DNA of 5,520 bases from Candidatus Cloacimonas sp. 4484_275 (GTDB lineage Bacteria > Cloacimonadota > Cloacimonadia > Cloacimonadales > TCS61). The stretch covers positions 1 to 5,520 of the forward strand of contig NATF01000084.1 in NCBI GenBank assembly GCA_002085205.1. The letters run 5' to 3'. How positions within the stretch are numbered: the stretch's first letter is position 1; the number at the start of each line of letters is the position of its first letter. Made by a program: the position numbers and the translations under genes. Under the pieces are notes generated by a model that was not told the origin of the DNA, ran no database searches, and saw nothing but the letters and a program-made list of their open reading frames with translations. Below, piece by piece: positions 1-5,426 of the stretch.

Positions 1-779
1 ATATTCAGATAACCGTTGTGCATCCAATAATTGGCGAGCGGTTTGCCGGAAACAGCTTCCGCTTGAGCAATTTCATTTTCGTGATGAGGAAAAACCAAAT
101 CGGAACCGCCGCCGTGAATATCAAAAGTTTCACCGAGATAATGACGAGACATGACAACACATTCCGTATGCCAGCCCGGTCTTCCTTCTCCCCAAGGACT
201 TTTCCACTTCGGTTCGCCGGGTTTTGCTTTTTTCCAAAGCGTAAAATCGGCTGGATGCTGTTTCTGCACATTTTCTTCCACGCGCGCTCCCGCTCTTAAT
301 TCATCTAACTTTTTGCCGGAAAGTTTGCCGTAATCTTTCACTTTGGAAACCGAAAAATAAACATCTCCGCCGCTTTGATATGCATAACCCTTTTCTTCCA
401 ATTCTCGGATAAGTTTTATCATTTCTCCGATAAATTCCGTGGCTTTCGGTTGATGATCTACTTTTTTAATGTCCAAAGCCGCCGTATCTTCATAAAAAGC
501 TTTAATGTATTTTTCCGCTATCTTGGAAACGGGAATATTTTCCTTCTTGGATTGTTCAATCAATTTATCGTCAATATCCGTCATATTCTGAGTGTAAATA
601 ACTTTGTAGCCGGCGTATTCAAAATATCGGCGCACCACATCGAAAAAGAGAAACGGACGCGCGTTTCCAATGTGAAAATAATTATAAACCGTTGGTCCGC
701 AAACATACATTTTCACCGTATTTTTTTCGATGGTTTTGAATTCCTCTTTTTTTCTCGTCATCGTATTATATATTTTCAT
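1..779 (-). CDS. cysS: Cysteinyl-tRNA synthetase, N-terminal 259 residues (gene runs off the left edge)
   Basis: Class I aminoacyl-tRNA synthetase that charges tRNA-Cys with cysteine in the cytoplasm. The visible 259 residues carry the catalytic Rossmann core: MYVCGPTVYN at about 24-33, the HIGH signature as HIGN at 36-39, MTDIDDK at 66-72, GWHTEC at 202-207 and HGGGSDLVFPHHENE at 222-236. By analogy with the E. coli enzyme the zinc ligands would be C27, C207, H232 and E236, and all are present. The KMSKS loop and tRNA-binding C-terminus lie beyond base 1; the family is usually about 460-500 residues. Two adjacent ATGs (782-780 and 779-777) follow GGAGG at 790-786. The second gives a 6-base spacing rather than 3, so I chose it. 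It lies 60 bases downstream of rsmD on the same strand with no terminator or clear promoter between, so it is probably the last visible gene of that operon. Confidence 0.97.
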   Translation of the reverse strand, partial: MKIYNTMTRKKEEFKTIEKNTVKMYVCGPTVYNYFHIGNARPFLFFDVVRRYFEYAGYKVIYTQNMTDIDDKLIEQSKKENIPVSKIAEKYIKAFYEDTAALDIKKVDHQPKATEFIGEMIKLIRELEEKGYAYQSGGDVYFSVSKVKDYGKLSGKKLDELRAGARVEENVQKQHPADFTLWKKAKPGEPKWKSPWGEGRPGWHTECVVMSRHYLGETFDIHGGGSDLVFPHHENEIAQAEAVSGKPLANYWMHNGYLN

Positions 780-782
780 CAT

Positions 783-790
783 TTTCCTCC
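783..790 (-). promoter_or_regulatory. Ribosome binding site of cysS
   Basis: GGAGGAAA on the minus strand, directly before two tandem ATG codons. The 3-base spacing to the first ATG is too tight for typical initiation, while the second ATG has 6 bases, so this site decides the start in favour of 779. Confidence 0.75.
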
Positions 791-842
791 GAAAAATCTA
801 TAAATTAAAAAATAATAATAACTCCGGAAAAGTCAAAAATTC

Positions 843-1376
843 TTATCTCTCTCCCAAAAAAGTCACAGCCGAGTGTTTGGTTGTTTTTTCATTTTGAATT
901 TTTTCTCGAAATTTTTCATCGATTTTTTCATAAACGGAATGTTCGGCAATGATAATTCCGCCGGTCCGTAAAAGCCGATTTTCAAATATTATATTCAAGG
1001 TATCGTTTACCAAATTTTTTTCATAGGGAGGATCAAGGAAAATCATATCGAATTTTGTCTCGCATTTCCGCAGAAAAGAATTCACTCTTTTTTTGTGAAT
1101 TCGACAATTTTCGCAGCCGAGTTTATGCTTATTTTTCAAAATGGTTTTGATTGCTTTTTCGGAAGCATCGACAAAATCAACGGAATTTGCTCCGCGGCTG
1201 ATTGCTTCAAATCCCAACGAGCCGCTACCGGCAAACAAATCGAGAACCGTTTTATCTTCCCAATCGAAAACAACCGAAAAAATAACCTCTCTGAGAAAAT
1301 CGGTGGTGGGACGACTCGTAAAACCGGGAACGGTAAACAGATTGGATTTCTTATATTTTCCGGCTATAATTCTCAT
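843..1376 (-). CDS. rsmD: 16S rRNA (guanine966-N2)-methyltransferase RsmD
   Basis: SAM-dependent methyltransferase that makes m2G966 in 16S rRNA during 30S assembly (family knowledge). The 177 residues show the whole family layout: MRIIAGKYK at the N-terminus, RPTTDFLRE at 22-30, SAM-binding motif I VLDLFAGSGSLGFEA at 44-58, the acidic residue after strand 2 in VDFVDAS (66-72), and the catalytic LDPPY at 114-118. It is slightly shorter than the E. coli enzyme (198 residues), mostly at the ends. The start is the canonical MRIIAGK methionine, with GAGG five bases upstream. That ATG overlaps the stop of the preceding four-cysteine ORF as ATGA, so its ribosome binding site lies inside that ORF's last codons and translation is probably coupled. 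The stop is followed by 60 bases before cysS. Confidence 0.95.
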   Translation of the reverse strand: MRIIAGKYKKSNLFTVPGFTSRPTTDFLREVIFSVVFDWEDKTVLDLFAGSGSLGFEAISRGANSVDFVDASEKAIKTILKNKHKLGCENCRIHKKRVNSFLRKCETKFDMIFLDPPYEKNLVNDTLNIIFENRLLRTGGIIIAEHSVYEKIDEKFREKIQNEKTTKHSAVTFLGER

Positions 1377-1531
1377 TTTTTCCTCTTTTTTCTGAAAGAA
1401 AATTTAAATTCAAGCTGTTGAGGTTTATATTCGTAATTCGGACAACTCAGCAGAATTGCATCCGCCGATTGTTTGCATTTATTCACGCAACGCTGGCATA
1501 ATTTATTAATCTTTTTTTCTTTATTCTTCAT
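1373..1531 (-). CDS. Small four-cysteine protein (52 aa), putative metal-binding
   Basis: A short ORF filling the gap between the TPR gene and rsmD, beginning MKNKEKKINKLCQRC. Four cysteines at 12, 15, 19 and 30 (CX2CX3CX10C) lie between a lysine-rich start and a basic tail ending FRKKRKK. The last cysteine sits in SCPNYEY, a Cys-Pro turn seen in many small zinc or iron-sulfur knuckles. Context supports coding: the ATG lies within the last codons of the TPR gene (11-base overlap in another frame), an in-frame TGA two codons upstream rules out a longer form, and the TGA stop overlaps the rsmD ATG as ATGA. There is only a weak GAAAG before the ATG, so it probably relies on translational coupling. 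I do not recognise a named family. The function is unknown; zinc or RNA binding is only suggested by the cysteines and basic ends. Confidence 0.72.
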   Translation of the reverse strand: MKNKEKKINKLCQRCVNKCKQSADAILLSCPNYEYKPQQLEFKFSFRKKRKK

Positions 1532-1847
1532 CTTTCAAAATCGATTTTACATCAATATCTTCGGTCGTGTTATCAGAGGATTTGGAATATTCTTTATAAG
1601 CATGATGAGATAAAATCGCAAAATATTCTTTTTCTTCCGCAGAAAAAATCTTATTTATCAGAGGATCGTATTCTTGCTGTTGTTTGGAAAAAATTTTCGC
1701 TTCCAACGCTTTTATTTTTCCCTCGATAATTTCCCGATTTTCCGGATTTGAAGCCAATATTTTTCTGTAAATCAAAAGCGCATCGACAAATTGATTTTGG
1801 CTTTCATAAAGTTGTGCCAAAGTTACCGTCGGTTTGATTTCTTCCAT
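1521..1847 (-). CDS. Short TPR-motif protein, function unknown
   Basis: A 108-residue soluble protein with no signal peptide or membrane segment. Residues about 7-38 (TVTLAQLYESQNQF then ALLIYRKILASNPEN) match one tetratricopeptide unit: Ala/Leu/Tyr helix positions and the closing Asn-Pro. A charged helical stretch follows (40-60, possibly coiled coil), then an acidic tail ending ILKDEE. A single TPR suggests a small protein-interaction adaptor rather than an enzyme; the partner cannot be told from the sequence. Its ATG follows directly on the TAA of the comEA-like gene with no gap, and GGGAGAA inside that gene's last codons serves as ribosome binding site. Its own end overlaps the start of the four-cysteine ORF by 11 bases, so it is embedded in the operon. 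Confidence 0.8.
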   Translation of the reverse strand: MEEIKPTVTLAQLYESQNQFVDALLIYRKILASNPENREIIEGKIKALEAKIFSKQQQEYDPLINKIFSAEEKEYFAILSHHAYKEYSKSSDNTTEDIDVKSILKDEE

Positions 1848-2489
1848 TTATTCTCCCAAAGAAATATTATTTTTGATTTTATCCAAAGTCTTGGTTCCGA
1901 TTCCTTTCACCTTTAGAAGTTGATTCACATCGGTAAAACCGCCTAATTCTTTTCGTAATTTCAGAATTCTCTCTGCTTTTGTGGGTCCAATTCCTCTTAA
2001 AGCCGTCAATTCTTTCATCGTAGCAGTATTAATATTCACGGAAAAATGAAGAGGGTTTTTTCCCTTTCTTTTGAAATTGCCGACCGTCTCATCCGCTTTT
2101 ACCGATTCGGAAGTTTCAGAATAGAGTTCCGGATTGCCGAAATCGATAAAATATTTTTCCAATTTTGCGTAAGTTGCTTTGCCGATTCCCTTCACTTTCA
2201 TCAAATCCGGTTTGGAACGAAACCCGTATTTATCGCGATATTCAATGATGGCTTTTGCCTTTTTCTCGCCAATGCCGGGAATGGTATTCAATTCGGCGGC
2301 GGAAACGCTTCTCAAATCGTATTTTATTTCGTAATCTTTCTCGAAATTAAGCGAATCGGAAGATTCCGCATCGTTTTTCGGCATCACGCCGAAAAAATTC
2401 AATCCCATTCCCAAAAGAGCGAAAAACACCAAAAATCCGAGAATTTTCTGCTCGTCGCCCGTGAGATAATTTTTAAACGGATTTTTCAT
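1848..2489 (-). CDS. ComEA-like membrane-anchored helix-hairpin-helix DNA-binding protein
   Basis: A 213-residue protein: a short cytoplasmic start, one hydrophobic segment at about 16-35 (GFLVFFALLGMGLNFFGV), a polar linker, then two tandem ComEA-type domains. Domain 1 (about 58-114) holds PGIG at 71-74 and KGIG at 100-103. Domain 2 (about 152-209) begins VNINTATMKEL and holds RGIG at 166-169 and KGIG at 195-198. Such paired hairpins bind the DNA backbone without sequence preference. In ComEA proteins the anchored domain lies outside the inner membrane and pulls in DNA during natural transformation (family knowledge). Two domains rather than one is a variant, and no other competence gene is visible, so the transformation role is inference. 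The frame is open upstream to 2552, but the start MKNPFKN at 2489 overlaps the peptidase stop as ATGA and precedes the membrane segment properly, so I prefer it. Confidence 0.88.
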   Translation of the reverse strand: MKNPFKNYLTGDEQKILGFLVFFALLGMGLNFFGVMPKNDAESSDSLNFEKDYEIKYDLRSVSAAELNTIPGIGEKKAKAIIEYRDKYGFRSKPDLMKVKGIGKATYAKLEKYFIDFGNPELYSETSESVKADETVGNFKRKGKNPLHFSVNINTATMKELTALRGIGPTKAERILKLRKELGGFTDVNQLLKVKGIGTKTLDKIKNNISLGE

Positions 2490-3373
2490 CTTTCCCGATA
2501 AATCAGATTTGTGAGAGTTTGCCCGACTACATAAAGCGAATGCGCGGAACATTTATCCGGCGTGTCCTGAAGCGTGTGCCAATAAGGATAATCGAAATCA
2601 ATGATGTCAATTGCGTCAAAACCGGCGTGAATAAATGGAATATGGTCGTCTTCAATCGCTTTCTCTATTTTTGTCTTGAATTCGGGAAAATCCAGCTTTT
2701 TGGCAATGTTCCAAACTTCATTGACCAAAGTCGGCGAATTATGATAAGAAAAATACTCTATCTTGATATTTAAATCTTTATCGCCGATCATATCAACGAT
2801 GATAACCTTTTCCGGTTTTATCCCCGAAAAATGATTCACAAAATAATTTGCTCCCAACGACCACGAACCTTTCACCGAATATGTTCCCATATCTTCCAAA
2901 TCGAAAAAAACGAGATCAACACCGAAAATCTGTGGTTCGTTCCGAGAAAGTATTGCCGCCAATTCCAACAAAACCGCCACTCCGGAAGCACCGTCATTCG
3001 CACCGAGAATAGGCTTGTCGCGTAAATTTTCGTCTTCTTCTTTATCCGCCCAAGGACGCGTGTCGTAATGCGCTCCCAAAAGAATCCGGCGACTCATTTC
3101 CGGATACATTTTTCCGATAATGTTCACGCCTTCAAATTCCTTACCGTCGATTTCCGCAGTGAATTTTTGCTCTTCCACCTCCGCGTTGTTTTCCGAAAGA
3201 ATCGATTTAATCAAATTCCTGCAAAGAACAATTTCTTCCGAACCCGGATATCGCGGTCCCAGATCGCACTGTTTTTGTAAAAATGAAAAAGCTTCCTCGC
3301 CGTTGAATTTCGGTACCGATTTGGAACACGCAAAAAGACTCAGCAAAATAAAAAACAAAATTATTTTTTTCAT
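2486..3373 (-). CDS. M28-family lipoprotein, glutaminyl-peptide cyclotransferase-like
   Basis: A 295-residue exported zinc-hydrolase-fold protein. The N-terminus MKKIILFFILLSLFAC is a lipoprotein signal with probable lipidated Cys16. The M28 metal and catalytic residues appear in order: H102 and D104 in GAHYDTRP, D127 in GANDGASGVAVLLELA, the E160-D161 pair in FFDLEDMG, D194 in VDMIGD, and H266 in YWHTLQDTPDKC. The closest family style is bacterial glutaminyl cyclase, which turns N-terminal Gln into pyroglutamate; WSLGANYF after the acidic pair and the WHTLQDTPDKC end fit that group. An aminopeptidase activity cannot be excluded. The likely place is the periplasmic or outer face of the envelope. 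The start has AGGTGGG at 3383-3377. It is the first gene of the minus-strand cluster, and its TGA overlaps the comEA-like ATG. Confidence 0.9.
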   Translation of the reverse strand: MKKIILFFILLSLFACSKSVPKFNGEEAFSFLQKQCDLGPRYPGSEEIVLCRNLIKSILSENNAEVEEQKFTAEIDGKEFEGVNIIGKMYPEMSRRILLGAHYDTRPWADKEEDENLRDKPILGANDGASGVAVLLELAAILSRNEPQIFGVDLVFFDLEDMGTYSVKGSWSLGANYFVNHFSGIKPEKVIIVDMIGDKDLNIKIEYFSYHNSPTLVNEVWNIAKKLDFPEFKTKIEKAIEDDHIPFIHAGFDAIDIIDFDYPYWHTLQDTPDKCSAHSLYVVGQTLTNLIYRER

Positions 3374-3376
3374 TTT

Positions 3377-3383
3377 CCCACCT
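3377..3383 (-). promoter_or_regulatory. Ribosome binding site of the M28 lipoprotein gene
   Basis: AGGTGGG on the minus strand with three A's before the ATG at 3373. It is a near-consensus Shine-Dalgarno sequence and supports this start for the first gene of the cluster. Confidence 0.6.
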
Positions 3384-3419
3384 ATTTCGTTCAGCTGAAA
3401 AAAAATCCGATATTTTTTT

Positions 3420-3437
3420 TGTCAATTCGTATTGACA
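3420..3437. promoter_or_regulatory. Perfect palindrome TGTCAAT-TCGT-ATTGACA, candidate operator
   Basis: Two 7-base arms separated by 4 bases, perfectly complementary. Each arm ends in TTGACA, read outward on opposite strands (plus 3432-3437, minus 3425-3420), so the site could present -35-like boxes both ways or be a dimeric repressor site. It lies 47 bases upstream of the lipoprotein ATG and about 230 bases upstream of the plus-strand ATG. I find no good -10 at proper spacing on either strand, so promoter function is unproven. A terminator is unlikely: transcribed on the minus strand the hairpin is followed by A's, and on the plus strand it is preceded by T's. Confidence 0.4.
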
Positions 3438-3494
3438 GGAATTTTCCGAAAATAAAAATTTTTCCAAGGATGAAACAGCTGTCTGCACAATAGT

Positions 3495-3520
3495 ATCCTT
3501 CGACTCCGCTCAGGATGACA
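3495..3520. repeat. Dispersed intergenic repeat, copy 1
   Basis: Begins ATCCTT and ends GCTCAGGATGACA, with ATCCT/AGGAT able to pair at its ends. The same end blocks, ATCCTT and CTCAGGATGACA, recur at 5429-5462 around a different core. Both copies lie outside genes, which suggests a small dispersed repeat family. Similar strings are, from memory, common in intergenic DNA of several bacterial genomes; that is recollection, not a search. Confidence 0.5.
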
Positions 3521-3594
3521 GAAAGTTACAATGTATAAAATATTAGGATAATTATTTGTCTATTAAGAGGTATCCAAGATGATTTTTTAGATTA

Positions 3595-3619
3595 TAACTT
3601 ATTCAATGATGATAAGTTA
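3595..3619. promoter_or_regulatory. Inverted repeat in the leader of the secreted-protein gene
   Basis: TAACTTAT and ATAAGTTA are perfect 8-base arms around a 9-base loop, ending 36 bases before the AGGAGG of the plus-strand gene. The A/T-rich stem would be weak as RNA, so a protein-binding operator is at least as likely as a leader hairpin. The left arm overlaps the -10-like TATAAC at 3593-3598, where a bound regulator would block transcription. Confidence 0.35.
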
Positions 3620-3655
3620 GAAAACATGAAAAAGACTTAAAAATAATTTAAATGT

Positions 3656-3661
3656 AGGAGG
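3656..3661 (+). promoter_or_regulatory. Ribosome binding site of the secreted repeat protein gene
   Basis: A full AGGAGG, 4 bases before the ATG at 3666. It is one of the strongest Shine-Dalgarno sequences in the window and fixes the start, which is followed directly by a signal peptide. Confidence 0.85.
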
Positions 3662-3665
3662 AAAA

Positions 3666-5153
3666 ATGTTGCGTAGAAATTTTTTGTTTATCATTTTTTT
3701 GATTTGTTTAACCAATTTATTCGCTCAATGGAACGATGATGCCACTTCCAATACGGTTATTTCCGATTTAAACGGTCCGCAGGCGATTCCCAAAATCGGA
3801 ACGCATGAAGACGGAGACAGTTATGTGGGCTGGTTTTCCAATGACAACGGAAATTATGATGTGCGCTTGCAACGATTTGACGCAAACGGCAACGAACAAT
3901 GGCCACACAACGGTATTCTTATCAGCAATCACGAAGCAATGAGTTGGCTCACGGATTGGGATTTGAAAGTCGATTACGATGATTATGCGATTTTGGCTTT
4001 TCAGGACATCAGGACGGGAAATAATAATGTTTTCGTCTATCGAATTTCTCCCGACGGAGAATTTGTTTGGGGAGCCGACGGCATTCAACTTTCCGATTCG
4101 GAAGCTTTTGATGTATCGCCTAAAATCGCCGTCACGGAAGCTAACAACATTATTATCGTCTGGCAAGCGGATTCTGTTATCATTATGCAAAAAATCTCTC
4201 CGGAAGGTGAACTTTTGTGGGGAGAAAACGGAATCACTTTAAGTGGCGAAAACACTTATTCCTGGCCGCAACCGATTGCTGTGGGAGAAGACGATATTAT
4301 CCTAAAATTTTATGAAGATTCCGGTCCGGTTTGGGCGCCGGTGCGTCATATTTTGGCCCAAAGATTTGATGCCGACGGAAATCCGGTTTGGAACGAAAAT
4401 ACCGTTATTTCCGATGCCGGCGGAATTTCCGCCTGGACACAACTTCTTTCCGGCGTTCCCGACGACAACGACGGCTTTTTCATCGTTTGGCACGACGACC
4501 GAGACGCGAACAATCTTGCCGATTCTTTCATTCAACATGTCACGGCAGACGGCGAAACCACTTTTCAGGATAACGGAATTCCGATAACCACACAAAGCGG
4601 CTACAACCATTTTTATCCGCGAGTTTCCTATATTCCCGAAACCGAAGAAATTTATATTTTCTGGAACGAAATGGACGGCAATCAAAATTTGCGCGGAATT
4701 TTCGGACAAAAAATGAATTTAAGCGGAGACAGACTTTGGGGAGACACGGGAATTGCTTTTGTGTCGCTTTCCGAAACGAATGTTCTTCCGATAGCTGTCA
4801 GAAAATCGGAAACCGATGTAGTCGTCTTTTTCACGGAATATCAAAATTCTCTCGCCAGCATTTTGAAGGCGATGCGAATTAACGGAGACGGAAATTACAT
4901 TTGGGAGGCGGAACAAATCTCAATGTCTTCCCTCTCTTCGGAAAAAATGCACTTCGATGTAAACCGATTCAATAACGACCAATGGATTGCAGTTTGGGAA
5001 GACCTGAGAAACGACGACGGAGATATTTACGGACAAAACATACATCTTAACGGCGAATTGGGCGGCGGAAGTCTTGCGGAAAATTATCAAATAAATTCCG
5101 ACGACAATTTATTTCCAAAGCGGAGACATCAAAAACGAACCGACGGAAATTGA
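3666..5153 (+). CDS. Secreted repeat (propeller-like) protein, frame broken before its C-terminal sorting domain
   Basis: A 495-residue ORF starting with a clear signal peptide (MLRRNFLFIIFLICLTNLFA, cleavage probably before Gln21). Residues about 64-466 hold roughly eight units of 50-60 residues. Each has a core like QRFDANGNEQWPHNGILIS: an aromatic or charged strand, a D/N-G-(D/E) turn, a Trp-Gly and a strand ending in Ser. Acidic Asp/Asn-rich turns between them suggest a calcium-rich beta-propeller-like fold. No catalytic motif is visible, so an adhesin or binding role is a guess. The frame ends in an unlikely basic tail after NLFP (PKRRHQKRTDGN). The expected end, a FlgD-like/T9SS sorting domain, continues in another frame to 5352 (see the pseudogene entry). 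As encoded, the product would reach the periplasm but lack its sorting tag. Start fixed by AGGAGG. A terminator follows at 5379. Confidence 0.85.
   Translation: MLRRNFLFIIFLICLTNLFAQWNDDATSNTVISDLNGPQAIPKIGTHEDGDSYVGWFSNDNGNYDVRLQRFDANGNEQWPHNGILISNHEAMSWLTDWDLKVDYDDYAILAFQDIRTGNNNVFVYRISPDGEFVWGADGIQLSDSEAFDVSPKIAVTEANNIIIVWQADSVIIMQKISPEGELLWGENGITLSGENTYSWPQPIAVGEDDIILKFYEDSGPVWAPVRHILAQRFDADGNPVWNENTVISDAGGISAWTQLLSGVPDDNDGFFIVWHDDRDANNLADSFIQHVTADGETTFQDNGIPITTQSGYNHFYPRVSYIPETEEIYIFWNEMDGNQNLRGIFGQKMNLSGDRLWGDTGIAFVSLSETNVLPIAVRKSETDVVVFFTEYQNSLASILKAMRINGDGNYIWEAEQISMSSLSSEKMHFDVNRFNNDQWIAVWEDLRNDDGDIYGQNIHLNGELGGGSLAENYQINSDDNLFPKRRHQKRTDGN
3855..5063 (+). repeat. About eight tandem protein repeats of 50-60 residues
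   Basis: Degenerate repeats visible in the protein, not the DNA. Unit cores begin at about residues 64 (YDVRLQRFDANGNEQW), 121 (NVFVYRISPDGEFVW), 170 (SVIIMQKISPEGELLW), 228 (HILAQRFDADGNPVW), 287 (SFIQHVTADGETTF), 343 (RGIFGQKMNLSGDRLW), 397 (ASILKAMRINGDGNYIW) and 452 (GDIYGQNIHLNGE, incomplete). Between cores lies a strand such as IIIVWQAD, FFIVWHDDRD or WIAVWEDLRND. The regular period and two-strand pattern fit propeller blades, seven or eight in number, with the last unit possibly closing the first. Confidence 0.7.
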
Positions 5154-5352
5154 AATTTACAACATAAAAGGACAAAAGATAAAAACTTTGGAGTGCATCA
5201 ACCATGTTGATGCAAAATCAACGGAGTCTCATTCTAACATAATTTGGAACGGAAAAGACGAAAGCGGCAAACAAGTTCAAAGCGGAATTTATTTCTATAA
5301 ATTAAAAGCAGGCAAATCTACTTTCGTAAAGAAGCTGATGCTGATGAAATAA
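5113..5352 (+). pseudogene. Detached C-terminal FlgD-like/T9SS sorting domain of the secreted protein
   Basis: A 79-codon open stretch in a different frame from the upstream CDS, with no start codon or ribosome binding site of its own. It reads FQSGDIKNEPTEIEIYNIKGQ, then KIKTLE, SNIIWNGKDESGKQVQSG, IYFYKLKAG and KKLMLMK before TAA. This is the typical order of the FlgD Ig-like / T9SS type A sorting domain: IYNIKGQKIKTL strand, W-x-G-x-D-E-x-G turn, SGIYFYKL, and a basic C-terminus. The domain normally opens with a YPNPFNP-type strand right after a phrase like ENYQINSDDNLFP; here that block of roughly a dozen residues is absent at the frame break. So the domain is the broken end of the 3666 gene, and the cause was probably a short deletion rather than an indel of one base. 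Confidence 0.82.
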
Positions 5353-5378
5353 AATCAAAAACAGGAATATTTACAAAT

Positions 5379-5421
5379 AACTCCGCGAAAGAATATGACT
5401 TTTCGTGGAGTTATTTTTTTT
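5379..5421 (+). terminator. Rho-independent terminator after the secreted-protein gene
   Basis: Stem 5379-5390 (AACTCCGCGAAA) pairs with 5401-5412 (TTTCGTGGAGTT): 12 consecutive pairs including one G-U, with a short loop around GAATATGACT. A run of eight T's follows at 5414-5421. It lies 27 bases after the TAA of the detached sorting domain, placing the original transcript end after the full-length gene and supporting one ancestral gene from 3666 to 5352. Confidence 0.9.
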
Positions 5422-5426
5422 ATGCT

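Larger units (their letters stand above)
3374..3665. other. Divergent intergenic region
   Basis: A 292-base A/T-rich gap between the minus-strand cluster and the plus-strand secreted-protein gene, which must hold promoters for both. It contains a palindrome with a TTGACA on each strand (3420-3437), a dispersed-repeat copy (3495-3520), a second inverted repeat (3595-3619) and the plus-strand ribosome binding site (3656-3661). TATAAA at 3534-3539 and TATAAC at 3593-3598 resemble -10 boxes, but neither has a convincing -35 at 16-18 bases, so I do not assign a promoter. I see no credible coding sequence here. Confidence 0.7.

Noticed and set aside
375..803. Plus-strand ORF of 142 codons opposite cysS
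   Set aside because: The minus strand encodes unmistakable CysRS motifs here; the plus-strand peptide is an antisense shadow with no ribosome binding site or motif.
783..842. Separate promoter or terminator between rsmD and cysS
   Set aside because: The 60 bases are simply A/T-rich, with no stem plus T-run and no paired -35/-10 boxes.
2046..2501. Plus-strand ORF of 151 codons opposite the ComEA-like gene
   Set aside because: It mirrors the helix-hairpin-helix coding frame, is rich in Phe and Ile from reversed A/T-rich codons, and shows no domain.
2490..2552. N-terminal extension of the ComEA-like protein to 2552 (21 extra residues)
   Set aside because: It would overlap the lipoprotein gene by 67 bases and put a polar stretch before the membrane segment. 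The ATG at 2489 forms a typical ATGA overlap.
3412..3437. Palindrome with T-run read as an intrinsic terminator
   Set aside because: The T-run precedes the hairpin on the plus strand and becomes A's after it on the minus strand, so neither direction gives stem followed by U's.
3207..3488. Minus-strand ORF of 93 codons overlapping the lipoprotein start
   Set aside because: It runs in another frame across the lipoprotein signal peptide and intergenic palindrome, and has no motif.
3768..4709. Minus-strand ORFs of 140 and 135 codons inside the secreted-protein gene
   Set aside because: Antisense of a repeat protein with a strong start and signal peptide; no ribosome binding site or recognisable fold.
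5109..5121. Programmed ribosomal frameshift joining the repeat protein to its sorting domain
   Set aside because: No classical slippery heptamer or downstream structure is evident. Even a perfect shift would leave the domain without its conserved first strand, so deletion explains more.
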